From Candidatus Sulfopaludibacter sp. SbA3 (GTDB lineage Bacteria > Acidobacteriota > Terriglobia > 20CM-2-55-15): a DNA stretch of 10,293 bases. The notes under the pieces were generated by a model. The model was not told the DNA's origin, did no database searches, and saw only the letters and a program-made list of their open reading frames with translations. Both the position numbers and the translations under genes were made by a program. Below, piece by piece: positions 1 through 7,243 of the stretch. The stretch is from assembly GCA_945861845.1 (NCBI GenBank), contig CAMAWS010000073.1:1-10293 (forward strand), written 5' to 3'. The stretch's first letter is position 1, and each line of letters begins with the position of its first letter.

Positions 1-963
<963 letters not shown>

Positions 964-1018
964 CGATTTGCCCAGATAGGAGAGCTATGAAAAAGCGTGT
1001 AATGAAAGTCACTCAATT

Positions 1019-1047
1019 GTTATAGTCGGCCGCCATTAAAAGGTGAA
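1019..1047 (-). promoter_or_regulatory. Candidate sigma-70 promoter for ligAB
   Basis: On the minus strand a -35 box TTCACC (1047-1042) is separated by exactly 17 bp from a -10 box TATAAC (1024-1019, 5 of 6 to consensus). Transcription would start near 1012 and run into ligA, whose ATG is at 963, giving a leader of about 50 nt. A weak dyad ATT-N8-AAT (1035-1048) covers the -35 region. The boxes are read directly; their function is inferred. Confidence 0.5.
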
Positions 1048-1070
1048 TTACTCATTTCGACTTGTAGTAA
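1048..1070. promoter_or_regulatory. Candidate LysR-regulator operator dyad
   Basis: TTACT (1048-1052) and AGTAA (1066-1070) form a perfect 5-bp inverted repeat with a 13-bp spacer. It lies between the ligA promoter and the lysR start. LysR-type regulators bind partial dyads in such divergent regions, usually T-N11-A; the spacing here is T-N13-A, so it does not fit that consensus exactly. A 5-bp dyad in about 130 bp can occur by chance. Confidence 0.28.
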
Positions 1071-1099
1071 GACCTTTTGCATATGGATCTGGAGGACCT

Positions 1100-1993
1100 G
1101 TGGAGCTTCGACACTTACGTTATTTCCTTGCTGTGGCCGAGGAACTGCATTTCGGCCGGGCGGCGAAAAAGCTGAATATCAGCCAGCCGCCATTGAGCCA
1201 GCAGATCATGCAACTGGAGCAGGAGCTTGGGGTAAAGCTCTTCCAGAGATCTAAAAGGCAGGTAAAGCTCACCAGGGCCGGAGAGATGTTCGCCAGGGAA
1301 TCTCGGCTGGTATTGGTTCAGGTGGATCATGCTGCGACGGTGGCGGTGCAGGCAGACCAGGGCCAGATCGGTCAATTGACCATTGGGTCGGTGCTGTCGG
1401 TTGACAGCGTCATGCATAGAACCTTCGTCGAAATACTCCAGGCCTATGCGAAGCGCCATCCGCACGTTCGCATTGCATTGCGCAGTATGACGACGCCCCA
1501 GCAAATTGACGCTCTTCGCACCGGCCGTGCGGACGTTGGTTTCCTGACGGGAAATCTTGCTCACGACGCCCTGCTGGCAACCGAGCCCGTACAGCGCGAT
1601 CCGCTGATGCTGGCGGTGCCGCGAGACAACCATCTTGCGGCCCGCCGGAGCGTGTCGATGAACGCCCTGGCCGCGGAGCCGTTCATCATCGTGTCGCGGC
1701 ATCTCGCGCCGGCATATCACGACCTGATCGTTACATGGTTCCGTGACCAGGGTTTCAGCGTCAATGCGGCGTATGAATCCGACAATCTCTTCAGTACCTA
1801 CACTCTTGTTGAGTGTGGCTTGGGAGTCGCGTTGTTGCCTGAATCGCTGGACAATGTGAGGCGCGATGTCGTTTTCAAAGAGGTAAACGTCAAGACACCG
1901 AGCCTGGAGTTGCTGGTTGCCTACAGGCGCGACACGCACTCCGAAGTGCTGCGCTCTTTCCTCGCGGTTGTTCGAGAGGTCGTGGCGAAATAA
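1100..1993 (+). CDS. LysR-family transcriptional regulator, probable activator of ligAB
   Basis: LysR-type transcription factor of 297 aa, the usual length of the family. The N-terminal winged helix-turn-helix spans about residues 1-60 (VELRHLRYFLAVAEELHF, AAKKLNISQPPLSQQI, LEQELGVKLFQR). It is followed by a linker helix and a periplasmic-binding-protein-like effector domain (about 90-295). The N-terminus resembles the BenM/CatM/CbnR type of aromatic-pathway regulators. I place the start at GTG 1100, because the family's MELRHLRYF motif begins there and GGAGG lies at 1091-1095. A GTG at 1043 would add 19 residues unlike any LysR N-terminus. Divergent orientation from ligA and a shared 136-bp intergenic region suggest that it regulates ligAB in response to protocatechuate or a pathway intermediate, as LigR/PmdR-type regulators do. 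The ligand is inferred, not visible. Confidence 0.88.
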   Translation: MELRHLRYFLAVAEELHFGRAAKKLNISQPPLSQQIMQLEQELGVKLFQRSKRQVKLTRAGEMFARESRLVLVQVDHAATVAVQADQGQIGQLTIGSVLSVDSVMHRTFVEILQAYAKRHPHVRIALRSMTTPQQIDALRTGRADVGFLTGNLAHDALLATEPVQRDPLMLAVPRDNHLAARRSVSMNALAAEPFIIVSRHLAPAYHDLIVTWFRDQGFSVNAAYESDNLFSTYTLVECGLGVALLPESLDNVRRDVVFKEVNVKTPSLELLVAYRRDTHSEVLRSFLAVVREVVAK

Positions 1994-2000
1994 AGATGCT

Positions 2001-2024
2001 GCCGCTTCGGCGGCCATTATTTAT
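2001..2024 (+). terminator. Probable intrinsic terminator of the LysR gene
   Basis: Seven bases after the LysR stop, GCCGC (2001-2005) and GCGGC (2010-2014) pair around a UUCG tetraloop (2006-2009). A T-rich stretch ATTATTTATT (2016-2025) follows. The stem is only 5 bp and the T tract is interrupted by A, so it may be a weak terminator. Confidence 0.5.
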
Positions 2025-2074
2025 TCCTCAATCGGATCATTCGCCGAATTGATGGCTCCATAACTCGTGATTCC

Positions 2075-2104
2075 TTGACCAAAGTGCCGGGCGTCCCTTA
2101 ACCT
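2075..2104 (+). promoter_or_regulatory. Candidate sigma-70 promoter for tetR-leuABCD
   Basis: A -35 box TTGACC (2075-2080, 5 of 6) is followed 17-18 bp later by a poor -10 box, CTTAAC or TTAACC (2098-2104). The -10 runs into the TetR palindrome, so bound repressor would block it. Transcription would begin near 2110, inside the operator, leaving only about 15 nt of leader before the tetR ATG. Confidence 0.45.
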
Positions 2105-2122
2105 ACCGATCGGTCGGTAGGT
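2101..2122. promoter_or_regulatory. TetR-type operator palindrome
   Basis: The 22-bp sequence has half-sites ACCTACCGATC and GGTCGGTAGGT. The right half reverse-complements to ACCTACCGACC, so 10 of 11 pairs match. The core CCGAtCGGTCGG is of the type bound by several TetR-family repressors. It starts at the proposed -10 box and ends 2 bp before the tetR ATG. It therefore also contains the only Shine-Dalgarno-like bases (TAGG, 2117-2120). Autorepression of tetR and the downstream leu genes is the natural inference. Confidence 0.8.
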
Positions 2123-2124
2123 AT

Positions 2125-2712
2125 ATGTCAGTAGCCAAAATTCCCCGCAATCGAGTTTTCGAAGTAGCAGCCGAAGTGTTTCATCGCAACGGCTACGACA
2201 ATACGTCCATGAGCGATGTGGCGACAGCTGCGGGTTTGACCAAGGCGGGGCTTTATCATCATGTCGCGAGCAAGGAAGCGCTGCTGCATACGATTCTCGA
2301 TTACGGTCTGGACATGACCGATTCGTTCGTAGTCGAGCCTTTGAAACGGATCGAGGATCCCCTGGAGCGGCTCAAGACGATGATCGAGCTCCATTTGCGC
2401 CTGGTATTGGACGAGCGCAACCGGGAGGTCACCGGGATTCTCCATGAATGCCAATCGCTTTCGGATGCTGATCGAGCGCGCATCAACCGCCGCAAGAAAG
2501 AATATGTGCGGATGACGACGAAGCTTATTGAGGACGTTACGAAGAAATACGACATTGCCGCCGTCAATCCGAAGCTGGCCGCATTCGCGCTGCTTGGGAT
2601 GTTGAACTGGACCTATCAGTGGTACAAGGCATCGGGGCCGATCCGGTGCGACGAAATAGTGCAGGGTTTTCAGAAGATGTTTTTGCAGGGAATTCTGGCG
2701 CCCAAGCGATGA
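2125..2712 (+). CDS. TetR/AcrR-family transcriptional repressor of the leu operon
   Basis: One-component repressor of 195 aa, typical for TetR proteins. The N-terminal DNA-binding domain covers about residues 8-55: [23 protein letters not shown], then the recognition-helix region [18 protein letters not shown]. The C-terminal ligand/dimer domain (about 75-195) ends with [11 protein letters not shown] and [15 protein letters not shown]. This pattern recalls TetR proteins that sense acyl-CoA thioesters in fatty-acid or sterol metabolism; that is family recollection, not proof of the ligand. The ATG at 2125 lies directly after the palindromic operator with almost no leader and no strong Shine-Dalgarno. 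leuA starts 28 bp after the stop on the same strand, so the two are almost certainly co-transcribed. A CoA or keto-acid effector linked to branched-chain metabolism is my inference. Confidence 0.9.
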   Translation: MSVAKIPRNRVFEVAAEVFHRNGYDNTSMSDVATAAGLTKAGLYHHVASKEALLHTILDYGLDMTDSFVVEPLKRIEDPLERLKTMIELHLRLVLDERNREVTGILHECQSLSDADRARINRRKKEYVRMTTKLIEDVTKKYDIAAVNPKLAAFALLGMLNWTYQWYKASGPIRCDEIVQGFQKMFLQGILAPKR

Positions 2713-2741
2713 ACTGGGCGATGAACCGGGAGATGAACGCA
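2706..2741 (+). repeat. Three 12-bp tandem repeats across the tetR stop / leuA start junction
   Basis: Three consecutive 12-mers read GCGATGAACTGG, GCGATGAACCGG and GAGATGAACGCA, sharing the core GATGAAC. The first contains the tetR stop TGA (2710-2712). The last carries the Shine-Dalgarno of leuA and the A of its ATG. In the tetR frame each copy gives a TGA; one frame over, each gives an ATG. Confidence 0.8.
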
Positions 2742-2753
2742 TGGAAAAGATAA
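2709..2753 (+). other. Possible 14-codon overlapping leader ORF ([14 protein letters not shown])
   Basis: The tandem repeat creates an ORF in a frame different from both tetR and leuA, with three in-frame ATGs (2709, 2721, 2733). It ends at TAA 2751-2753, overlapping by one base the second in-frame ATG of leuA (2753, Met5). The first ATG overlaps the tetR stop as ATGA, an arrangement typical of translational coupling. It holds no leucine codon, so it is not a classical leu attenuator peptide. Translation is unproven; it could be a by-product of the repeat. Confidence 0.3.
2728..2732 (+). promoter_or_regulatory. Ribosome binding site deciding the leuA start
   Basis: GGGAG lies 8 nt before ATG 2741. 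The alternative leuA start at ATG 2753 (Met5) has no purine-rich block at proper spacing, so 2741 is preferred. Confidence 0.7.
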
Positions 2754-3901
2754 TGATTTTCGACACGACATTACGCGACGGCGAGCAGGCGCCGGGCTTC
2801 AGCATGAACGGTGAAGAGAAGATCCAGATGGCGCGGCAGCTCGAGAAGCTGCAGGTGGACGTCATTGAGGCCGGATATCCTATCGCGTCCGAAGGCGACT
2901 TCGAGGCGGTGAAGCAGATCTCGGCGGAAATCCGCAGCGTCACGATTGCGGGCCTGGCCCGTGCGGTCCCGATCGATATTGACCGCTGCTGGCAGGCGCT
3001 CGAAGGCGCCGCGAAGCCTCGCATTCACACGTTTCTTGCAACCAGCGATATTCACCTCAAGTACAAGCTCGGCAAGAGCCGTGAAGAAGCCCTCGAAATA
3101 GCCGTAAAGGCTGTTCAAAGGGCGCGCAGCTACTGCAATGACGTCGAATTTTCCGCCGAGGACGCCGGCCGCACCGACATCGATTTCCTCTGCAGGGTAT
3201 TTGACGCTGTCATCGAAGCCGGAGCCACCGTGATCAACGTGCCCGACACGGTCGGTTACCAGACGCCTGCCGAGTACGGCGCCCTCATCCGCACGCTGCG
3301 CGAGCGCGTGCGCGACACGGACCGCGTGACAATAAGCACGCACTGCCATGATGATCTCGGCCTGGCCGTCGCCAACAGCCTTGCTGGAATTGAAGGCGGA
3401 GCGCGGCAGATTGAATGCGCAATCAACGGAATCGGCGAGCGCGCCGGTAACGCGGCGCTGGAAGAAGTTGTGATGGCCATCGATACGCGCAAGAAGTATT
3501 ACAACGTGACCACCGGAGTTCAGACCGAAGAGTTGTTCCGTTCCAGTCAGTTGCTGTCGAAGCTGACGGGAAAGGACGTTCAGGTCAACAAAGCCATCGT
3601 GGGCAAGAATGCTTTTGCTCACGAAGCCGGGATCCACCAGGACGGCATGCTGAAAGCCGCCGTGACCTACGAGATCATGGTGCCGGAGAGGGTTGGCGTG
3701 AAGAGCATGATCGTTCTCGGCAAGCACTCGGGGCGTCATGCCCTGGTCGCTCGCTATCGCGAACTCGGCTACGACCTGAGCAAGGAGGATCTCGACCGCG
3801 CCTACCAGGGCTTTGTGAAGGTTGCCGACAGGAGGAAAGTTGTTTCCGATGACGACCTCATCGCGATCATTGAAAAGCGGGAGGCTGCAGCAAACGTTTA
3901 G
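2741..3901 (+). CDS. leuA: 2-isopropylmalate synthase, short form lacking the C-terminal regulatory domain
   Basis: Condenses acetyl-CoA with 2-oxoisovalerate to 2-isopropylmalate, the first committed step of leucine synthesis. The TIM-barrel catalytic domain spans about residues 1-270: [16 protein letters not shown] holds the conserved Arg12-Asp13, followed by RIHTF-type substrate region [23 protein letters not shown] and the metal-binding His201/His203 in THCHDDLG, then [14 protein letters not shown]. The linker subdomains run to about 385 ([39 protein letters not shown]). Bacterial LeuA is usually about 500-520 aa with a leucine-binding C-terminal domain; here the protein ends at 386, just after the linker. 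The stop TAG touches a palindromic element that fills most of the gap to leuB. Close overall resemblance to E. coli LeuA argues against homocitrate or citramalate synthase, though relaxed substrate choice is possible. Confidence 0.92.
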   Translation: MEKIMIFDTTLRDGEQAPGFSMNGEEKIQMARQLEKLQVDVIEAGYPIASEGDFEAVKQISAEIRSVTIAGLARAVPIDIDRCWQALEGAAKPRIHTFLATSDIHLKYKLGKSREEALEIAVKAVQRARSYCNDVEFSAEDAGRTDIDFLCRVFDAVIEAGATVINVPDTVGYQTPAEYGALIRTLRERVRDTDRVTISTHCHDDLGLAVANSLAGIEGGARQIECAINGIGERAGNAALEEVVMAIDTRKKYYNVTTGVQTEELFRSSQLLSKLTGKDVQVNKAIVGKNAFAHEAGIHQDGMLKAAVTYEIMVPERVGVKSMIVLGKHSGRHALVARYRELGYDLSKEDLDRAYQGFVKVADRRKVVSDDDLIAIIEKREAAANV

Positions 3902-4006
3902 CCCTCATCCGGCCCTTCGGGCCACCTTCTCCCGATGGGAGAAGGACATCCCGCGGGGCTGTCCCTCTCCCATCGGGAGAGGGTGCCGCGAAGCGGCGGG
4001 TGAGGG
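3902..4006. repeat. REP/BIME-like palindromic element of four hairpins between leuA and leuB
   Basis: A 105-bp element made of two inverted ~50-bp units (left 3902-3954, right 4006-3953) around a GC-rich centre. Each unit begins CCCTCA and holds two perfect hairpins. Left: GGCCC-TTC-GGGCC (3911-3923) and CCTTCTCCC-GAT-GGGAGAAGG (3925-3945). Right: CCCTCTCCC-ATC-GGGAGAGGG (3963-3983) and GCCGC-GAA-GCGGC (3985-3997). No T run follows, so it is not a standard terminator; such elements can stabilise upstream mRNA or alter downstream expression. The CTTCTCCC/GGGAGAAG type of motif recurs as an intergenic repeat in many bacterial genomes (general knowledge). No coding remnant is seen in the 21 bases between it and leuB. 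Confidence 0.9.
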
Positions 4007-4012
4007 CGGTTC

Positions 4013-4030
4013 AGGGGATCCAATGTAATG
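4013..4030 (+). promoter_or_regulatory. leuB ribosome binding site with start-stop minimal ORF
   Basis: AGGGGA (4013-4018) precedes leuB ATG 4028 by 9 nt. Between them lies ATGTAATG (4023-4030): an ATG followed immediately by TAA, whose last A is the first base of the leuB ATG. The earlier ATG is only 4 nt after the Shine-Dalgarno. Confidence 0.55.
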
Positions 4031-5116
4031 AAAGCCAGAATTGCATTTTTACCAGGCGACGGTATCGGCAGGGAGGTTCTTGTCGAGGCGCGGCAGGTTC
4101 TCGAAATCATCGCATCCGAGCACGGACACGAGTTTGAATTCGTTGAAGGCGATATTGGCGCCATTGCCATTGAACGTCATGGCGAGGCGTTTCCCCTGCC
4201 GACGCGGGAAATCTGTGAGAGTTCACAGGCCGTCCTGCTCGGCGCCGTCGGACACCCGAAATTCGATCACCTTCCTCCCGACAAGAAGCCTGAGCGCGGA
4301 TTGCTGGCGCTTCGCGAGTTTCTTGGAAACTACGCGAATCTCCGCCCGGTATTGATTTCCGAGCCCCTTATCGACAGTTCGCCGCTGAAGAGTGACGTCG
4401 TTCGCGGCGTGGATATGCTGATCGTGAGGGAACTTCTCGGCGGCATCTACTTTGGAAAGCCCCGGGGCCGCGACGGCGATCGCGCCTACGACACGGAGAC
4501 CTACAGCCGCGATGAAGTGCGGCGCATTGCGCGAATGGGATTCAAGCTTGCGCAGTTGCGTCATCGGAAGGTCACTTCGGTGGACAAGGCCAATGTGCTC
4601 GAGAGTTCCGTGCTCTGGCGCGAGACGGTTGCGGAAGTTGCGCGGGAATTTACCGACGTGAAGCTGGAAAACATGTATGTGGATAACTGCGCGATGCAGA
4701 TTGTCGCGCGGCCGCAGCAGTTCGACGTCATCCTCACGAACAACATGTTCGGCGATATCCTGAGCGACGAAGCGGCGATGCTGGGCGGCAGTCTTGGTGT
4801 GCTACCATCGGCGAGTATCGGCGGGAAGGTCGGACTGTACGAGCCGGTACACGGGTCCGCTCCCGACATTGCCGGAAAGGGAATCGCCAACCCGATAGGC
4901 GCGATCTCGTCGGCCGCGATGCTGCTGGAGCACTCGTTCGGACTGCATCATGAAGCGACGAAAATTGACCGCGCTGTTGTAAAAGCTCTCAGCCGCCATT
5001 ATCGAACACCCGACCTGAAGAGCCGCACGAAGGAGAAAACCGAAGAGCGCATTGTTTCGACCAGGGAAATGGCCGAATGCATTCGCGATTTCATTAGAAC
5101 GCCTGATGCCACCTAA
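4028..5116 (+). CDS. leuB: 3-isopropylmalate dehydrogenase
   Basis: NAD- and Mg/Mn-dependent oxidative decarboxylation of 3-isopropylmalate to 2-oxoisocaproate, a cytoplasmic step of leucine synthesis. At 362 aa it is full length for the family. Substrate arginines are visible at Arg96 (LREFLG), Arg106 (ANLRPV) and Arg134 (IVRELLGG), with Tyr141 in [10 protein letters not shown]. Lys187 ([10 protein letters not shown]) is the catalytic lysine, and Asp219 (VDNCAMQIV), Asp243 and Asp247 ([11 protein letters not shown]) are the metal ligands. The cofactor loop is [18 protein letters not shown]. The start is [14 protein letters not shown], directly after the Shine-Dalgarno and a start-stop pair. 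The 3' end overlaps leuC by 11 bp, so the two are translationally coupled. Nothing suggests loss of function. Confidence 0.97.
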   Translation: MKARIAFLPGDGIGREVLVEARQVLEIIASEHGHEFEFVEGDIGAIAIERHGEAFPLPTREICESSQAVLLGAVGHPKFDHLPPDKKPERGLLALREFLGNYANLRPVLISEPLIDSSPLKSDVVRGVDMLIVRELLGGIYFGKPRGRDGDRAYDTETYSRDEVRRIARMGFKLAQLRHRKVTSVDKANVLESSVLWRETVAEVAREFTDVKLENMYVDNCAMQIVARPQQFDVILTNNMFGDILSDEAAMLGGSLGVLPSASIGGKVGLYEPVHGSAPDIAGKGIANPIGAISSAAMLLEHSFGLHHEATKIDRAVVKALSRHYRTPDLKSRTKEKTEERIVSTREMAECIRDFIRTPDAT

Positions 5117-6521
5117 AACGTTATACGACAAAATCTGGGACGCCCATCTCGTAACACCTGAAACGGACGCTCCCGCGATCCTTTATATCGATCTTCATCT
5201 GGTTCACGAGGTCACCACACCGCAGGCTTTCGAGGGATTGCGGGGCCGCGGCCTGAAAGTCAGGCGAACGGACCGGACCATTGCGACGATGGATCACTCG
5301 ATTCCAACCATCAGCCGGTCGCTTTCCTCCGTCGATTCGCAGGCCGCCGACCAGGTTCGGCGCCTTGAGTCCAATTGCAGGGAATTCGGCGTCCAGCTGT
5401 TTGGAATGGATGACCGGCGGCAGGGAATCGTCCATGTCATAGGTCCGGAGCTGGGACTCACCCAGCCGGGACAGACGATTGTCTGCGGAGACAGCCATAC
5501 GTCCACGCACGGCGCCCTTGGCGCGTTGGCGTTCGGAATCGGAACCACCGAGGTGGAACAGGTGCTGGCTTCCCAGTGCCTGCTCTCCCGGAAGTCGAAG
5601 AATTTTGCCGTTGAATTCGATGGCGCGCTGAGGCCTGGAGTTACCGCCAAGGACATGGTTCTCGCCCTGATCGGGCAGATCGGAACCGGTGGCGCCACGG
5701 CGCACGTCCTCGAATACAAGGGCTCGGCGATCCGTTCGCTCGATATGGAATCGCGGATGACGATCTGCAACATGTCGATCGAGGCCGGGGCGAGGGCTGG
5801 TCTCGTCGCGCCCGACGAGACAACCTTCCAGTATGTGTCGGGCCGCGAATATGCTCCGAAGCCAAAGGACGGTGCGTGGGATCGAGCGCTTGCGAAGTGG
5901 AAGGCGCTGCCGAGCGACCAGGACGCCGTCTACGACCGCACCGTGCGGATCGACGTGAACTCTCTTGAGCCTGTCATCACATTCGGTACAAATCCTGGAA
6001 TGAGCATTCCCATTACCGGCCACGTGCCGGACCCCTCGAATACCGCCGACTCCAGCGCCCGCGCTCGTTTGGAGGGTGCGCTGAAGTACATGGATTTAAA
6101 ACCAGGCCAGCAGTTGCTCGGGCATCGGGTGGACGTCGTATTCATTGGCAGCTGCACCAATTCCCGGCTGTCGGACCTCAGGTCCGCGGCTGGAGTAATG
6201 CGTGGCCGCAAAGTGAATCCCGCGGTGCGGGTGCTTGTGGTCCCGGGCTCCCAGGAAGTGAAGCGGCAGGCCGAAGCCGAGGGCCTCGACCGTATATTCA
6301 AGGATGCCGGCGCCCAGTGGCGCGAACCCGGCTGCAGCATGTGTATCGCCATGAACGGCGATCAGCTCGAACCGGGGCAATCTTCGGTGAGCACCAGTAA
6401 TCGCAATTTTGAAGGGCGGCAGGGAAGAGGCGGCCGCACGTTCCTGGCCTCGCCACTGACGGCAGCGGCGACGGCTATCGAAGGTCATATTGCAGACGTC
6501 CGAAGCCTGGGGGGTTTTTAG
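5106..6521 (+). CDS. leuC: 3-isopropylmalate dehydratase large subunit
   Basis: Large, [4Fe-4S]-carrying subunit of isopropylmalate isomerase, which interconverts 2- and 3-isopropylmalate together with LeuD. The protein has 471 aa, the normal bacterial length. Motifs in order: [61 protein letters not shown], and the cluster cysteines Cys350 (IGSCTNSR), Cys410 and Cys413 ([10 protein letters not shown]). It ends with [22 protein letters not shown]. The ATG at 5106 gives MPPKTLYDK, matching the family N-terminus; an in-frame ATG at 5052 would add 18 unrelated residues from inside leuB. The start overlaps the leuB end by 11 bp, and the stop TAG overlaps the leuD GTG by one base. Confidence 0.97.
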   Translation: MPPKTLYDKIWDAHLVTPETDAPAILYIDLHLVHEVTTPQAFEGLRGRGLKVRRTDRTIATMDHSIPTISRSLSSVDSQAADQVRRLESNCREFGVQLFGMDDRRQGIVHVIGPELGLTQPGQTIVCGDSHTSTHGALGALAFGIGTTEVEQVLASQCLLSRKSKNFAVEFDGALRPGVTAKDMVLALIGQIGTGGATAHVLEYKGSAIRSLDMESRMTICNMSIEAGARAGLVAPDETTFQYVSGREYAPKPKDGAWDRALAKWKALPSDQDAVYDRTVRIDVNSLEPVITFGTNPGMSIPITGHVPDPSNTADSSARARLEGALKYMDLKPGQQLLGHRVDVVFIGSCTNSRLSDLRSAAGVMRGRKVNPAVRVLVVPGSQEVKRQAEAEGLDRIFKDAGAQWREPGCSMCIAMNGDQLEPGQSSVSTSNRNFEGRQGRGGRTFLASPLTAAATAIEGHIADVRSLGGF

Positions 6522-7075
6522 TGAAATTCGAGAGGTTCTCTTCGCAGGCTGTTTTTCTCAATCGCGAAAACATCGACACCGACCAGATCATTCCCGCCCG
6601 ATTTCTCAAAGTCACCGACAAGATCGGTCTCGGCAGCGCTCTGTTCACCGATTGGCGGTCCGATCCTGCATTTGTGCTGAACACGCCGGCGGCGGCAACC
6701 GCGAAGATCCTCGTTTCCGGCGCGAATTTTGGATGCGGCAGCTCCCGCGAGCACGCCGTTTGGGCGTTGTGGGGTTTCGGATTTCGCGCGGTCATTGCGC
6801 CGAGTTTCGCCGACATTTTCCGCCAGAATGCGCTGAAGAATGGATTGCTTCCGATAGTGGTCAATGCGCCAACGATCGCGACGCTGCCTGCGGACGCACT
6901 GTTTACAGTAGATCTTCTCGACCAGACCCTTTCGGTCGACGGAGACACACGCATACTGTTCCCGATAGATTCCTTCTCGAAGACGTGCCTGCTGGAAGGC
7001 CTCGATGAACTCGGGTACATCCTGAAGCACGAAGCGGCGATCGCGGCATTTGAAAAAGCCGGAACGCGGGCGTAA
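6521..7075 (+). CDS. leuD: 3-isopropylmalate dehydratase small subunit
   Basis: Swivel-domain subunit that completes the LeuCD isomerase active site. The 184 residues are slightly short of the ~200 of E. coli LeuD but whole: [16 protein letters not shown] at the N-terminus, the core [45 protein letters not shown], and a C-terminal region [26 protein letters not shown]. The start is GTG 6521, sharing its G with the leuC stop (TAGTG) and preceded by GGGGGG at 6509-6514, so expression is likely coupled to leuC and gives matching subunit amounts. It is the last gene of the leu operon; a large inverted repeat follows 19 bp later. Confidence 0.96.
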   Translation: MKFERFSSQAVFLNRENIDTDQIIPARFLKVTDKIGLGSALFTDWRSDPAFVLNTPAAATAKILVSGANFGCGSSREHAVWALWGFGFRAVIAPSFADIFRQNALKNGLLPIVVNAPTIATLPADALFTVDLLDQTLSVDGDTRILFPIDSFSKTCLLEGLDELGYILKHEAAIAAFEKAGTRA

Positions 7076-7094
7076 CGAAGCGTCTTCAGTCCGC

Positions 7095-7180
7095 CTGTGG
7101 GCGCGGGGCGTCAGCCCCGTGCCAAGATCAAACAGGAATGTTCTGAAACTTTGCACGCGGCTAAAGCCCCGCGCCCACAG
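7095..7180. repeat. 86-bp imperfect inverted repeat downstream of leuD
   Basis: The outer arms CTGTGGGCGCGGGGC (7095-7109) and GCCCCGCGCCCACAG (7166-7180) are perfect over 15 bp. Pairing continues inwards to 7124/7151 with 4 mismatches in 30 and a 26-nt AT-richer loop. Each arm can also fold alone: GGGGC-GTCA-GCCCC (7105-7118) and GGC-TAAA-GCC (7159-7168). There is no T run, so it is not a textbook terminator, although the stem could slow polymerase or protect the leu mRNA 3' end. It looks like a dispersed miniature intergenic element. Confidence 0.8.
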
Positions 7181-7200
7181 CGTGCCCCTTCGAATCCTTT

Positions 7201-7230
7201 TTGACACCCGGCGGTCTTTAGTTGCATTAT
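7201..7230 (+). promoter_or_regulatory. Candidate sigma-70 promoter for the PAS-cytochrome pair
   Basis: A perfect -35 box TTGACA (7201-7206) is followed after 18 bp by CATTAT (7225-7230, 4 of 6). Transcription would start around 7237, only about 7 nt before the ATG of the PAS gene, which also lacks a clear Shine-Dalgarno. A near-leaderless mRNA is therefore possible. Confidence 0.48.
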
Positions 7231-7243
7231 CCGGACACTGCAA

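Noticed and set aside
1043..1099. Upstream GTG start for the LysR gene, adding MNYSFRLVVRPFAYGSGGP
   Set aside because: The added residues do not resemble a LysR N-terminus. They overlap the ligA promoter -35 box, and the family motif begins at GTG 1100 after GGAGG.
1115..2017. 300-codon minus-strand ORF opposite the LysR gene
   Set aside because: It is antisense to a clear LysR protein, its product matches no known family, and high-GC third-position bias explains the open frame.
2101..2122. Attachment site or recombination site
   Set aside because: Position over the tetR promoter and match to TetR-type half-sites explain the palindrome better.
2709..2753. Leucine attenuator leader peptide
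   Set aside because: The 14-codon ORF contains no leucine codons and no terminator/antiterminator pair follows before leuA.
2771..3739. 322-codon minus-strand ORF opposite leuA
   Set aside because: Antisense shadow of a strongly conserved LeuA frame.
3902..4006. Rho-independent terminator between leuA and leuB
   Set aside because: The hairpins are strong but no T-rich run follows on either strand, and leuB has no separate promoter visible.
3898..4170. Small ORFs on both strands reading through the leuA-leuB palindromic element
   Set aside because: Their sequence comes from the repeat (Arg/Pro/Ser-rich) and mirrors on both strands, as expected for a palindrome.
5052..5105. Upstream ATG for leuC inside leuB
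   Set aside because: The extra 18 residues do not match LeuC N-termini; ATG 5106 gives the expected KTLYDK beginning.
5121..6023. 300-codon minus-strand ORF opposite leuC
   Set aside because: Antisense shadow of LeuC; no recognisable protein features.
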